The notes: generated by a model not told the origin, from the sequence alone. A DNA stretch of 64,000 nt from Diadophis punctatus similis (GCA_023053685.1 JALIGW010000016.1:7532501-7596500); one strand, 5' to 3'. Positions 46,134 to 58,814 are shown, numbered from the stretch's first letter. Numbers and translations: made by a program.

Positions 46134-46458
46134 CGGTGATGGTGAACCTTTTCGACACCGAGTGCCCAAACTGGAACATGCGTGTGCATGTGCGCGCCGG
46201 AGCCCTGGAACCTCAAAGATGCGTGCCGGCCACCTGGTCTTCTGGTTTTGTGCTGGCCAGCTGGTCTTCGTGCGTGCCGGAGCACCGGAAACTTGAAGAC
46301 CAGGTGGGCCAACTGGTCTTTGGATTTCCAGGGCTCCGGCACGTGCGAAGATCAGCTCGCGCCGGAAACCAAAATAGCAGCTGGCAACAACACGCGTGCC
46401 CACAGAGAGGGCTCTGCGTGCCACTTCTGGCACGTGTGCCATAGGTTATCCATCATGG
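46134..46458. mobile_element. hAT-like MITE, GATGGCGAACC family, 325 bp
   Basis: Ends CGGTGATGGTGAACC and GGTTATCCATCATGG; TSD TTCTAGAA/CTCTAGAA (7 of 8). Its interior has repeated GGTCTTC and GCCGGAGC blocks unlike other copies. Confidence 0.83.
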
Positions 46459-46734
46459 CTCTAGAAGACATCTTCTTGAGTATCTGAGACTTGAGTTCCT
46501 GAGACTACAGATGGAGTGTATTGTGAACTCAAGGATGGGTCTAATAAAAGTGGGATGGAGATGGATAGAGCTTTGAGTGATTTACAGTAGATGGGTAAAA
46601 TTTCGGATGATTGTATTCGTGCTACAAAAGTAAAAACTAATAAACTAATAGCTGTCCCTGCCACTGATCATAAATTTGGTTGCCAAAACAGAATGTCTCA
46701 GGTACAGGTGATGATACCAGAGACTGCCATTTGT

Positions 46735-46830
46735 CAGAAGTGGTGTAGCGCCTCCTGCTTGGGTGAGGGGTTGGACTAGATGACCTACAAGGTCCCTTCC
46801 AAGTCAATCTGTAGAATCTGTAAATTTTGC
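46735..46830 (+). mobile_element. CR1 LINE 3' end
   Basis: GGGTGAGGGGTTGGACTAG..GACCTACAAGGTCCCTTCC. Confidence 0.82.
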
Positions 46831-47136
46831 AATTGTATCTTTTTTCCTGTCACAGAGGAGACGCCATTTTTTCTCCCTCTTCGTTTCTTTCTTTTTGAAA
46901 AAGAAAAGACCTGTGGACTTACTTCTGGGATTGATCACAAATTTTGGGCTGAGCAAGTTCTTAATAATTTAGATTTGCAAGCATGAAACATTGGCTTGCA
47001 CTTGGATTCAGAGTATGAATGTCTAGGTATCCTCTGAAAAGGAAAAAGAAAACAGATTTTCCATACCCGAAGTCTGCCTGCCTCAGTTTAAGATCTAAAG
47101 TTTCAAGCTTCGGTGTTTACACTTAGAAAATTTGAG
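46831..47136. other. Intron 1 sequence, no recognised feature
   Basis: No recognised exon or repeat. Confidence 0.45.
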
Positions 47137-47570
47137 TGGAATGGAATGGAATGGAATAGCAATAGCACTTAGACTTATATACCGCTTCATAGTGCTTTAC
47201 AGCCCTCTCTAAGCGGTTTACAGAGTTCAGCATATTGCCCCCAACAATCTGGGTCCTCATTTTACCGACCTCAGAAGGATGGAAGGCTGAGTCAACCTTG
47301 AGCCTGGTGAGATTTGAACTGCTGAACTAGCAGTCAGCTGGAGTAGGTTGCAGTGCTGCTTTTAACCACTGCGCCACCTCGGCTCGGAATGGAATGGAAT
47401 GGAATGGAATGGAATGGAATGGAATAGAATAGAATAGAATAATGAGAAGAGAAGAGAAGAGAAGAGAAGAATAGACGAGACGAGACGAGACGAGACGAGA
47501 TGAGACGAGAAGAATAGAATAGAATAGAATAGAATAGAATAGAATAGAATAGAATAGAATAGAATAGAAT
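47137..47570 (-). repeat. Pentanucleotide array from LINE tail, split by a SINE
   Basis: GGAAT units at 47137-47157 and from 47386, then AATAG, GAAGA, GACGA and again AATAG units to 47570. The minus strand reads as a LINE 3' end followed by its tail. Confidence 0.95.
47156..47385 (-). mobile_element. tRNA-derived SINE inserted in the array
   Basis: AATAGC-tailed copy bounded on both sides by GGAAT units. Confidence 0.93.
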
Positions 47571-47640
47571 TCTTTATTGGACAAGTGTGATTGGACACAC
47601 AAGGAATTTGTCTTGGTGCATATGCTCTCAGTGTACATAA
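47571..47640 (-). mobile_element. L3/CR1-type LINE 3' end
   Basis: TTCTTTATTGGACAAGTGTG and ACACAAGGAATTTGTCTTGG match the complement of 1500-1576. The element may continue beyond 47640 but I cannot place its 5' limit. Confidence 0.75.
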
Positions 47641-48758
47641 AAGAAAAGATAAGTACAGGAATTTTTAAACAGGATCTCTAGGAAAGCAATATAGTACAAG
47701 CAAGGATGAGTATCCAGCTTCAGACAGCAATGTGAGAAAGGCTAGAATTGTTATCTGAATGGTGCAGCAAGATTTTAAAAATAAAGGATGGCAGAATCTA
47801 GTAGGAAAAGGAGCATTTGAATTCTACCTCAGGCAGGAAAATTTCGGGTTAAGATGAGATAACCAAGTGATCCTTGAGGTTGGAAACCATCACTTTAGTA
47901 ATTAGGATATTCCAAATGTTAAGATGGTGTTGTAGTGCTTGTATGCTCCTTGTACAAAATTCCTCCCTTTCACTCTTATGTGTGTGGGCTTGCCACAGTA
48001 TAAGAAATCTGGCAAAAAAAGAAGTGTGATTTATGAGTCAGTGATACATTGGGATCCTGAATACTTCAGCATCTTCTTCCTTCTCCCCAGTTTTTTAAAC
48101 TCTCTTCCTGCTAGAGTCTATTCCAGAATAAATAGAATGAAGAGTAAAGGAGGAACCAAGCTAGGAAGGAAATCTCCTATTTGCAGAGTTTGCATTAAAA
48201 TGTCATTAAATCCCGGCCAGCACATTCTCCTTAGAGAATTAGTACAGCGGGCTGCCAGATGCTTATTGGGATTTTAAAGTCTGCCTGGGTTATTATAGAG
48301 CACATCATAAATATTTCCAGTCCCGATCATGTTGGGAGGAGAAAAATGGGAACACCATATATGTAGTTTCTCTCTTGGATGTCAGCCCTCAAGCCCAATG
48401 TGAGACTGGTTTACTAATAAACAGCTCACTGGAGTCAAGGACATTGACCATCTGAAATGTTCTGCAGTTTAGCATTCAATCGAATGTTTCATTTCAACAA
48501 GAAATCATTTTAGTTTATCCTCACAGGAATAAATGCGTTGGTCTGTTGCACTGGGAGATAGAAACGTTCAGGACATCCAAAAGGCTAAACAAATTTGCTG
48601 GAGGATAAGGTTTTCAGTTTTCATGGCCACCGGAGCATCATTAATAACAAGACCATTTCCTATTGGGGTATGTAAACCTCACTAAATTAGCTTCTGCAAA
48701 TGCGTAAGTAAGATGGCACAGTAAATATTCTGAGATGATTGTCCAGCTGCATATGTAC
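47641..48758. other. Intron 1 sequence, no recognised feature
   Basis: No exon recognised. The 112-codon frame at 47939-48277 has no family signature. Confidence 0.45.
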
Positions 48759-49102
48759 CATGGGCGTCAAACTCGCGGTGTCACATTGCCGTCACGTGAT
48801 GTTTCGTGACCTTTTTCCCAGGGGTGACATTCAAAATTTTTCCCGACCGGTTCTGTGGGCGTGGCTTGATGGGAGTGGCAGGGAAAGGATACTGCAAAAT
48901 CTCCATTCCCTCCCCACTCTGGGGCCAGCCAGAGATGGTATTTGCCGGTTCTCCAAACTACTCAAAATTTCCGCTACCGGTTCTCCAGAACCTGTCAGAA
49001 CCTGCTGAATTTCACCCCTGGTTTTTCCTCTTTGCAGAGCTGGGGTGGGTGTGGCCTGTGCGTGATGCATCTGGAGCGTGGGTCACCAGTTTGACACCCC
49101 TG
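48759..49102. mobile_element. hAT-like element, GTGTCAAACTC type, with nested MITE
   Basis: Ends CATGGGCGTCAAACTCG and AGTTTGACACCCCTG. No clean TSD. Related to 34222 and 54465. Interrupted at 48819. Confidence 0.8.
48819..49020. mobile_element. hAT-like MITE, GGTGAAAT/GGTTCT family, nested
   Basis: Ends CAGGGGTGACATTC and GAATTTCACCCCTG; TSD CTTTTTCC/GTTTTTCC (7 of 8). Similar to 61141. Confidence 0.85.
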
Positions 49103-49106
49103 TATA

Positions 49107-49505
49107 CAGGTGGTCTTTAACTTACAACCATTATTTAGCGACCTTTTGAAGTTACAACGGTGCTGAGAAAAATGACTTATGACCACTTTTCACACTGCGA
49201 TCGTTGCAGCATTCCCATGGCCGCGTGATCAGTTGGGGTGCTTGGCAATTAACATGTGTTTATGACAGTTGCACTGTCCCGGTAATCCATGTGATCACCA
49301 TTTGTAATCTTCCCAGCCAGTTTCCAACAAGCAAAGTCAGTGGGGGAAGCCAGATTCATTAACAACCACGTGATTCACTTAACAAATGTAGTGATTCCCT
49401 TAACATCTGTGGCAAAAAAAAAAGGGTTGTAAAAATGGAACAAAATTCACTTAATTGCTTTAGCAATGGAAGGTTTGGGCTCAATTATGGTCGTAAGTCA
49501 AAGGC
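49107..49505 (+). mobile_element. TA-flanked DNA transposon
   Basis: Starts CAGGTGGTCTTTAACTTAC after TA. Shares GTGACTTATGACC-type interior with 4561; 3' end degraded after GGTCGTAAGTCAAAG. Confidence 0.75.
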
Positions 49506-51495
49506 TATATTATATGGGGTTTTTTTGTGTAAAACACTACTTCCTGGAAAACTCTCCAAAGTTCTTGAGAACATTTTATTTATTGATTAAAGATGCGGTA
49601 TTTCTAAAGTCTGCATAATATGCAGAAGAACTTAATATATGACTGATTGGGGTGATGGATATGAAAGGTGTGTGATGTTGATTGAAGTATTGGAGTAGGA
49701 ATAGTTTAGTTTAGTTTTAGTTTTATTTTATTTTATTTTATTTGTATTTATATCAGATCCAGACAGATCCAGATTGTAATCGAACTTCAGCCACAGAAGT
49801 TTATTAGGTGACTTTAGACCAGTCGCCCTCTCTCAGTCCAACCTTTTAATATTTTAATTTTATTTTACCAAATGTCATTTTCAGTGATAAAAGTAAATCC
49901 CCAAAGAAGGATAAGGGATATTTTGGAAAAGTTATTATCGGGTGCTACCTAAAGTTGCTTTTTCCCATCCTATTGTCCTCTAGAGCTTCTCTTCTCATAC
50001 AGTAATCCACTGACTAGCATGTTAGTTGTGTTAGGTTAAATTAAGGGAAGAATTATTGTTTGTACTGGTTTTCTTCAACTTAGTGCTTTTCAAAGCTACC
50101 ATACTGTACTTTTCAGAAATGTAGGAATGCTGGCTGCAAACTCCGTGATTCTTGTGCAAATCAGCCAATTGTGAAATTGTTTGAGTAGGATAAGTAATAA
50201 ATCATGATTTATTTGCATTGCAAATCTACAGTAGCTGGATTCACACACCAAGCCGAAGCCAAAAATACATGTCAAGTACGATGCAATTGCATGAACAAGG
50301 TATGAACAGAAAAAAGTCCTCTGGTAGCATTTCTGTATGTGTGTTTTGTAGTTGCATAGCAGGCAGAAGTTCAAAAGGTGAATAAAAGTTTAATACAACA
50401 ACAGATTATTATTTTAAGAGCTGCATGAATTTCTGCTTGTCTTGTATTGGGAGACCTGCCAGAAAAACTACTTGTGAACATTGCTCTTGGTATGACAAGC
50501 TGTTCCTGTTCATAAATCATTTTTTACATGAAACTATTGAAGTTAAGAACTCTTTGTTATAAAATGCTCTGCCTTTGGGTGTCTAGCTCTTGCATCAGGT
50601 GACTATGTTGAACGCCTTGAAGTCATATATCGAGCCTTTGTATACTGAATCGTCATATTACAGAACTTCTTACGGGACCTGGGATTCAAGCTGTTTTCAG
50701 TTATTAATGTAGTTCATTAAAGAATATTAGCCCAGCTTTCTATGTAGATTATGTGACTGCTGGAAAAAGAATTCAGTGATTATGACGCCCTGACTTTAAA
50801 GTTGCAGAGTTAGATGTAAGCTCTGTTGAACTTGGAAGGTCTTACAAGAGTTTGTTGGAAAGCTGAAAATGATTCCAAAAGAAAGAGTGAAACTAGAGCT
50901 AGTCCCCGCGGTCCCTTGAATTTGTTGATGTCTTGAACTATTTAAATCATTTTTATCACTGTTTTTGTTATTCTGACATCATATGATCATATCTGTCAGA
51001 AATTATCAGGTAATATATTATTGCTAAACATTGATGCCTGATGATCTCCATCTGGGAATCGTAGGAGTTTTAGTCCAAAACATCTAAAGGGCCTTGGGTT
51101 GGGATTGGAGGAAGCTGCTTCCAATAAATATTGTTTTTAAAATAATCGTTATGAATTTGCTTCTTCATTTTTAACAGCTCTAGGGGCAGCTTAAAAAGTA
51201 ACCTGAAATTATCACAGACCTTAGCAGAACTTGATTTGAATGACTACAAATTTTCCCCATCAGACTATGTCTAAATATCAACTTTATGGCTCCAGAATTG
51301 TCACTTCTTATTCAGATTCTGCATTTGCCTTGATAAAGGGTTTGAGAGAATTTTGAGACCTGTATCCTTTGTTATCATGTTTTTGTTGGCCTAAGAATGC
51401 TAACATCGTGTGTAGATTTTGGGTGATGATGATGATGATGATGGTTTTGTGGCCCCATCTTCCATCTTGCTAACATCTTTTGGGGAAAGTGGCAA
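49506..51495. other. Intron 1 sequence, no recognised feature
   Basis: TTTTA repeats at 49709-49742; otherwise no recognised exon or family. Confidence 0.45.
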
Positions 51496-51497
51496 TA

Positions 51498-51829
51498 GAA
51501 GTAGTCCTCAACTTACAACCACAATTTAGCCCCAATTTCTGTTGCTAAGAACAAGACAGTGAATCACTGCAGTTGTTAAGTTTGTAACATGGTTGTTAAC
51601 TGAATCTGACTTCCCCATTGACTTTGTTGGTCAGAAGGTTGCAAAAGATGATCACACTGCAACCGTTATAAGTACATGCCAGTTGCCAAGCGTCCGAATT
51701 TTGATCATGTAACCACAGGGAAGCTGCAATGGTCATTTGAAAAACAGTTATAAGTCCCCCCTTTTTTAGTGCTGTTGTAACTTCAAACAGTCACTAAACA
51801 AATGGTTGTTGTAAGTTGAGGAACACCTG
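51498..51829 (+). mobile_element. TA-flanked DNA transposon, 332 bp
   Basis: Starts GAAGTAGTCCTCAACTTAC and ends GTAAGTTGAGGAACACCTG, TA on both sides. Same family as 31192. Confidence 0.82.
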
Positions 51830-51830
51830 T

Positions 51831-52824
51831 ATGCAGAGTATGGAAAGGGAGTAAGAAAAAATAAGCAAAGGAATTAAAGCATGAATAAAGAAAAAAAGAC
51901 AGGAGGTATAGTTACAGCACCCACATTCCCAACTCAAAAACCTCTATTCTTACTACAACTGTTTTTGCTGTAATAAATAACTAAAGGGACATCACATCCT
52001 TATTTTACTCCCTGATGTATGCTGAACCACTTACTAAGCAGTCAGATTAGTCTTAGGCATTAATTAAATGGAATGTTTAGCGGGCTTGGATTTATAGCAT
52101 TTGTTTCAGTTCCTTTCATCATATCGCTATCATTTCCATATACTACTCTGAAATAATTTTTCTTGCATTCCCTCACTTGAATTTCATCCCAAGCTGTTTC
52201 ATTTCTTCAATTTAATTCCAGACAGTCTGCAGGATGCTTCTTATTTAGCCCTCTTAACCTATAAACCAAGTGTTTTGTGTGTGTATATGTGTATTTTTTT
52301 TCTAGCAAAATTGCTGTGTGTTTTCTCTACTTCTTTTAATCCCAACTATTTCATGCTCACTTTGACTATGTACATTCATTACAATAAACTTTCCCCCCCT
52401 CCATACTGATTATACAATATCTTTAGCTCCTTATATTTTTACAGCAATCATTCCCATTCATGCATTTTTTTTCTTCAGCTACTTTCTCTATTTCATCATG
52501 CCACTGGGCATCCTTTTTTCATTCTTTCTTTGGCAAAATTTCACACACTCGGTATAGTAACATAACCCTTTTAATTGTTCCAGGTGGTTTCCTCAATCTC
52601 TTTCCTTATGTCCACTTTCGACTGACTTTGTTGGGAATAGAAATTATATATAGATTTCCTATAATAGCCGTTTGAAATTGAATTGAAGAGTACTCTCAAT
52701 AGGATTTTATTCCTTGATGCTTAAAGCAGCATGTGGCTGGCCAATCTTTTCAACTAAATTAACTTCTCAGCTGTTTCTTCCAGTTTTATGATCTCGATTT
52801 AATAGAGAACTAGTATGTTAAGAT
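51831..52824. other. Intron 1 sequence, no recognised feature
   Basis: T-rich, no recognised exon. Confidence 0.45.
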
Positions 52825-52905
52825 CAGTAATGGGTTCTAAAACCCGTTGCTACCGGTTCGCGTATGTGCTTGCGCACACGCACGATGCTTCTGCACATGC
52901 AGAAC
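52825..52905. mobile_element. hAT-like MITE fragment, GGTGGGTT family
   Basis: CAGTAATGGGTTCTAAAACC and TTGCTACCGGTTCGCG equal the start of 16174. The right end is missing. Confidence 0.75.
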
Positions 52906-52959
52906 AGAAGTTGGCAGTTGTTTTGCTATCCCCAAAATTAATTAGATAATTTCAGTTTA

Positions 52960-53142
52960 TCTAGCCCTGTGGACCACATGCAGCCCTGAAGAGCTAGTAA
53001 TGCAGCCCCACATGATCATAAACATTTAACATTATGTGATACTTATATACATTAACTATATTATATATTTTATATGCGGCCTAAGACAATTCCTCTTCAC
53101 TCAATGTAGTCCAGGCAAGCCAAAGAGTTGGACACCCATGAT
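52960..53142. mobile_element. Diverged hAT-like remnant
   Basis: CCCTGTGGACCACATGCAGCC..AAAGAGTTGGACACCCATG, related to CAGGGGTGTCCAA-type ends. Confidence 0.5.
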
Positions 53143-54456
53143 CGAGTGTGTGAATAAGCAGCTGGTGACCCAAAAGCATATTTGGCATTTTCCCCCCTAG
53201 CTGATAAGCAAACTTACCAGATTTTAAGATGATGAAAATGTTTACATTTTGTTGAATTTGAGCAAATATTGCTTCTTCCTATCTTTTTTTCACTCACATA
53301 TAATGCCCAAACAATAGGGAGTAATACATCTGTGTGTACGCCTTCTGCAGGGTAGGATGTGATATGGTAAAAATTTTGTCCTAGTTTGTTTAATATACAG
53401 TCTGACCATACATATTGTGGTCAGGTGATACAATAAAGCCTTAATTTACTTGATATGAATTTGAGTGCAGTGGTCCAAATTTCTGTCTACTGATTGCCCC
53501 CATCTAACTGAACAAGTGAGTTGTATCCAAAACAACTTGTGTAAGGCAATTAAATGTATGTTAATTTTACATGAATCATTTGCAGCAGTTTGTAGCAGTT
53601 GCATAATAACTTTATTATGCAAATGACACTTATGCCAGTTGCATGAAATGACATGATTAATGTAAATGAAGCAATTAGGTATTTAACATTAATGAACACT
53701 CCCCCCCCAAATTGGTCCAGTTATGATTTCACTGTACTGCAAAATGTATATTGCTAATTCCTGGGTGATATTGAAGTGGGTCATATATCATCCGGATGTT
53801 GTACATTAGACAAGATGTACTGTGATGTGAATGAATCATAGACTTATTTTGAAGGAAGGATGTTTAGAATTTTGCCTCTTTATCATTGCTGTAATTTTGT
53901 TTCCATGCTTCATAATTATATCCAATAATTAATCCAAAGTCACTCAAGTTATTTAGAGTTTTATGTTAGGCAAAGAGATAAATTTAGTTTTGTGATAATT
54001 CTATGACCTTGAGAGCACATTGCTGAATAATAGTATCCAAGACCCAGCTGTTCTCCATGGCAGTGAGTGGACATCAGAAATTGGCACATTTTATGTAGAT
54101 TTATCTGTGCTTGGAACAAGCATAGGACTGTCTAACACAGGTCAGTTTTTTTAAAAGAGGCATGCTCTGTTAAGTGTTAATCTGCTTCTTTATTTATGTA
54201 CATTTGTGTGCACTCATGTGAGTTCCTGGTTGAATGGCTGGAATTTTTTATAGAAGATGATTTGTGCTGAAATTCTGTAAAGTAATCTTGGCATTAAATT
54301 CTGCGAGAGGAGATTTCTTTTAAACATACCAAAACCAAAGTGGTTATTTTTCTTTTCTAAAAAACTCATCTGATGGAATAGCAAGTTGTAACATTTCTAT
54401 TATTTTATACTTTTAATTTAAATCAAGTAGTTTTTCCACTTTTTCCACTATTGATC
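53143..54456. other. Intron 1 sequence, no recognised feature
   Basis: A hairpin TTGCATAATA/TATTATGCAA lies at 53599-53622. No gene recognised. Confidence 0.45.
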
Positions 54457-54464
54457 ATCTATGC

Positions 54465-54560
54465 CATGGGTGTCAAACTCAAAGTTTTTCCGCGGAGCTG
54501 GGGTGGGCGTGGCCTTTGCGTGACGCATCCGGCCTGTGGGCTGCTAGTTTGACCCCCCTG
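54465..54560. mobile_element. Short hAT-like MITE, GTGTCAAACTC type
   Basis: Ends CATGGGTGTCAAACTC and AGTTTGACCCCCCTG; flanks ATCTATGC/GTCTATAC (6 of 8). Confidence 0.8.
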
Positions 54561-54568
54561 GTCTATAC

Positions 54569-56370
54569 CTACCATCAATTTTCACTATATACATGATGTT
54601 TTACAGGCATCCCATCTGCTCAAACTTGGGACAGCTGGGGAGAATAAAATCCTTATAATTCAATTTTACATGGAAAAATGAGGCTGATAATGTGCATCAA
54701 ATCTCTAGACATAGACTTGAACTTCTTTTTATGACCAAAATTATGCATTCTGTTTGCTTGGCCATACTGAATTTTTTAGTAGGTAGATTTGTCCAATATT
54801 TATTTGGATTACAAGTTTATTTAACCCTGTGCTTTCTCCTTCACATGAGGGAGGTTGTGCAAAGTTTTACAGAATTGAAATCACAATAGCCCTTTGTCAT
54901 GTTGTTTATTTACTGTATTTCTTGTATTTTGTATTTTTAGGGCACACTGGTAGATGAACATTTTGCCTAACTTTAAGTATTCCAAGAGAATGTTTCAAAA
55001 ACATTCTTTTGTTTGTGGTGTCTGAAAGAGAGTTGCGTTCCTAAAAATGTACACTGGGCATGATTTGAAAGAGAGCTCCTGCACATGCCTGTGATTCATT
55101 AAAACAGCCTTCTGTGTCAGGTTGGAAAAAAGATGCTGCTGTTTTAACGAGTCCATTAAAACTCTTGCATGGTAGAGAGCTGCAGTGTTGTAATATTGTC
55201 AGGATATCATTGCCATCTTTGAAGATTTATAATCCTTCCCATTCTAGCTCTGGTCTAGTCTGGTCTGCTTTGGTTGGCTTTGGTGACTAAAATGTTCCCT
55301 TGCAATTGCCACTGGTTTGCTTGAAATAGTTTTGAAGAGCTCTTAAGTGACCACGATAAACATTTTGGACATTGCAAACACTGGAAGTAGTGGATTATAT
55401 CTTAGTGGCTATGATTATTTTAAAGCCGGATTTTGAATCCTAGCAAACAATTCTTACTTGTGAATGTTGGTGCAGGAGAGAAACACGCACATACATACAC
55501 ACTTGTATTCCACCTCAAGTGTTTCCCAATTCTTATGATTGTGGAGGAGAAGTGGAATGGGTGTTGGGCATTCTTTGTTAAGATAATTAAAGACAAAAGG
55601 GAATGTAGATCCCATTTCTAGTCTGTGTTCCTTTTTTTTAAATTTGCACATTTTTCTAGACTTTAATGGAAATGGCAATAGTTAAAAATACATTGTTAAA
55701 AATGTGTATTATTTCATCAGATTTAATTTCTCCCAACCATTTTCTATTTCTATATCTTTCTATTAACTGTTACACAAATCCTATAGAGAATTATAGTATA
55801 AATCTATTTTGGGGTAGGGATTAGAAGACTTTCAATTCATCCAACATATAAACCTAAATCCCAATTCAGACATTTCTTAAATAGTTGCCTGGAATGTTGT
55901 CTGTTACATGACGTTATGAAATTTTTCCTTTCATTCAGGAAACAGGACACAAGACACTGTTTCGTGACTGAATACTGTAAATAGATCTCGACTAAGCCTG
56001 AAGAAATAATAATCCATTTGTCTAAAAATGAAACTTCTTGATTTCTTCTAATGTTTTTTTTCTTTCTTGGCAGAAATGCAAGTTGTCCACAAAAATAATG
56101 GCAGAGCTTTAGATTTATAGTACAGCTTTGTATTTCCACCCAGGAACGAGAGGCTGCAGTAAAACAAGTTCATGCTATAGCTTGGAATATGTGTGTATGT
56201 GTAAAAGCATCAATCTATCTTTAAAATATCTTTTTCATATCAATATAACCAATCGTTCCAACATTGCAGGTAAGACAGGAAACTCTGTAGCATCCATCAG
56301 TCTTGAGGCAAATATGAATATTGAAAATCAATAATGGGCTAAGTTGGATCGATTGACTGAAAGAAAGAAA
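54569..56370. other. Intron 1 sequence, no recognised feature
   Basis: No recognised exon or repeat family. Longest frames are under 105 codons with no domain. Confidence 0.45.
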
Positions 56371-56432
56371 GCATTCAGGTAGCTCCCAATTTATGACTGG
56401 TTGCTTAGCTGTTATTTGAAGTTGTGATAGAC

Positions 56433-56858
56433 CAGTGATGGCGAACCTTTTTTCCCTCGGGTGCCGAAATAGTGTGTGTGCGCACCATCGCACGCGCGTG
56501 CGTGCCCACACCCATAATTCAAAGCCCCTCACTTGCCCCACCCCGCTGCGCATGCTTGCACGACACCCCCCCACTCCCCCGTTTTCTGACTTCCAGTGGG
56601 CCCGGTAGGCCCGTTTTTTCGCCCTCCCCAGGCTCCAGAAGCTTTCTTGGAGCTTGGGGAGGGCAAAAACGCTCCCCCGCCACCCTGGAGGCCCTATGGA
56701 GGCCGAAATCACCCTCCCAGAGCCTCCGCGTGAGCCAAAAATCAGCCGGCGGGCACGCACATGCGCACTGGAGCTGAGCTAGGGCAACGGCTCGCGTGCC
56801 GGCAGATATGGCTCCATGTGCCACCTGTGGCACCCATGCCATAGGTTCGCCATCACTG
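56433..56858. mobile_element. hAT-like MITE, GATGGCGAACC family, 426 bp, nested
   Basis: Ends CAGTGATGGCGAACC and GGTTCGCCATCACTG; exact TSD TGATAGAC (56425-56432 and 56859-56866). The 179-codon minus frame across it is spurious. Confidence 0.93.
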
Positions 56859-57109
56859 TGATAGACCCTCCAAAAGGTACTTATGAATCAGTTTTAAAAT
56901 TCGGACAGCCCCTCTCCTACAGTCATGTGAACTCATTTTGAGCACTTGGCAGTCAGCTCTAGGTACAGTGGTTTACAGTGTCGCATGTTCATGTGACCAC
57001 GATTTACAGCGTTTTGCTGAAAAACAGAGTTTTACTTCTGGTTTTCGGCAAAATTGAACAATGCATTTGCTTAATGACTACTGTGTTTGCTTAAGAACTG
57101 GGGATTCAC

Positions 57110-57110
<1 letters not shown>

Positions 57111-57156
<46 letters not shown>
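57111..57156 (+). repeat. (GAT)15 microsatellite
   Basis: Pure GAT run; gives aspartate or histidine runs in translated frames. Confidence 0.96.
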
Positions 57157-57157
<1 letters not shown>

Positions 57158-57534
57158 CGTGTAATGACTGCTACAAAAACAAGGTTGTAAAATTGGGCCA
57201 GTCATGTAATGGCCCATTTTACCACCCTGAAGACTTAGGACCATAATGGGCAAACTCCATTAGAGTCATAAGCTAAGGACTACCTATACTTCTTATGTTT
57301 TAGAATGAAACATACATAAACCTAACTTATCCTTATTCTGTATCAAAACATGCTGCTCACCATCTGCAGGTCTTATAATACTTCTTCTAAAAATAGCTTG
57401 TCAATGTTTTTACGGCAGTTCACTAGCCAATATAATGAAGGCAGTCTATTGCCCGTGAATCTCTCTGAAGATGCATTCTGTTTCATGTCTGTTTTACAGA
57501 AAGTGCCATCAATATTTAGTTTGTTTGATTATTT

Positions 57535-57660
57535 ATTTATTCAGTTTCTACAGCCACTCATTTCAGCCAAGTGATGTTGGGGGGGAGGCTTGTCATTCTA
57601 AAACTATAAAACAGTTAAAATAATTAAAAACAATAAAAACATCCACAAAGTAAATGCAAG
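57535..57660 (-). mobile_element. Old LINE 3' region fragment
   Basis: TTTATTCAGTTTCTACAGCC with an AAAACAATAAAAACATCC stretch, as at 30690. Confidence 0.4.
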
Positions 57661-58079
57661 TTTATTACATTAACTTATATAGTGTCCTGAGGTAAAACCG
57701 TTCAGAGTAGCAACCGAATGTACAGTGTCTGAATTGGAAAATTGGAAAGTTTTAACCTGCATTTTATACTTCCCTTTTAATATTTGTCATTTGAGTTTAA
57801 TTTTTTGAGAAGCTCTTTCAGCTAGAAGCCGTTTGCGGCTTTTGTAAACAGTTATTAAGTGCAACCACTAGTACTTTTGCGTATATACTAAAAAACAAAT
57901 CCTCAGAGGGACCTTGTTTCAACTGATGCAATTTGTGCTGATTCTGTTAATGGTTGAATTGGCTCAAGTATGAAATAGAACTGCCCTTAATTAAATTAAA
58001 TTAAGAGTGAGCCAAGTTACAACAAGCACGATCTTCCTGAGGAAAACTAAAAAGAATGTGGTGAATTGTTAATTAAAAT

Positions 58080-58500
58080 AAGTTTAATTATTATTTATTG
58101 CTTGTATATTGAGTACTGTATTATCGTTTATTTAGTATGTTACCTCTATCCAAGGCTGAAAGTGAAACAATAAAACTGTAAAACAGACAAATAGAATTTT
58201 CATAAAGCCAGCATACATAAACTCATAAAAAATCTTAGTTATTTTAATATAGATGCCAGTCTTGAAACCAGCCATTTCCTGGTCATCTGTGCCCTATTCT
58301 TTAATACCTTACACAAAGATGTCTTGACAACCCTTCTGAGTGGCAATACTGTAGGGAGGAAACTTTCTTGTCTTTGATTGGCAGGCTGTCCCAGAATGAA
58401 TGGACCTTGACTGAGAAGGCCTGCCTCTGCTGCCCCAGTCCTCCTGTCTTCCTGGGGAGTAATATCCACAATAGTGTATTCCTTTTTGGCCAGAGGGTAG
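58080..58500 (-). mobile_element. Old LINE 3' region fragment
   Basis: GAATGAATGGACCTTGACTG and AGAAGGCCTGCCTCTGC follow the pattern of 30690-31135. Confidence 0.42.
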
Positions 58501-58695
58501 AATCTTTATTATTCCATTTTGGCCTGCTTGTATGGAATGGATGGATGGGCTGTCAGACTTCTGAACGCAACATCACCACAATTAGGTTTAATATGATAGA
58601 CTTGCAGGGCCAGTGCAACATGCAGCATGTTCATACCAATGTAATATAATGTTACATACCATACATATAGGCATATGGGAATATGCATGTTAGTT

Positions 58696-58747
58696 ATTAC
58701 TTATTTGGGTTTAGGGATTCTATTACTTATTTGGGTTTAGGGATTCT
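58696..58747 (+). repeat. Perfect 26-bp tandem duplication
   Basis: ATTACTTATTTGGGTTTAGG plus GATTCT, twice without mismatch. Confidence 0.95.
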
Positions 58748-58814
58748 ATTTCTTTCATTTATTGAGTTATTGAGATGTATTTTGTGTTTCGGGGGAGGGC
58801 TGCACCAAGGGAGG

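Larger units (their letters stand above)
56376..57286 (+). mobile_element. DNA transposon remnant with nested hAT-like MITE and GAT repeat
   Basis: Starts CAGGTAGCTCCCAATTTATG and ends ATAAGCTAAGGACTACCT, the ends of the TA-flanked family. Interrupted by the MITE at 56433 and by a GAT expansion at 57111. Confidence 0.7.

Noticed and set aside
56221..56760. 179-codon minus-strand open frame
   Set aside because: Mostly inside the MITE at 56433-56858, with the end in unrelated intron sequence.
57061..57253. Poly-Asp and poly-His frames
   Set aside because: Translation of the (GAT)15 microsatellite.
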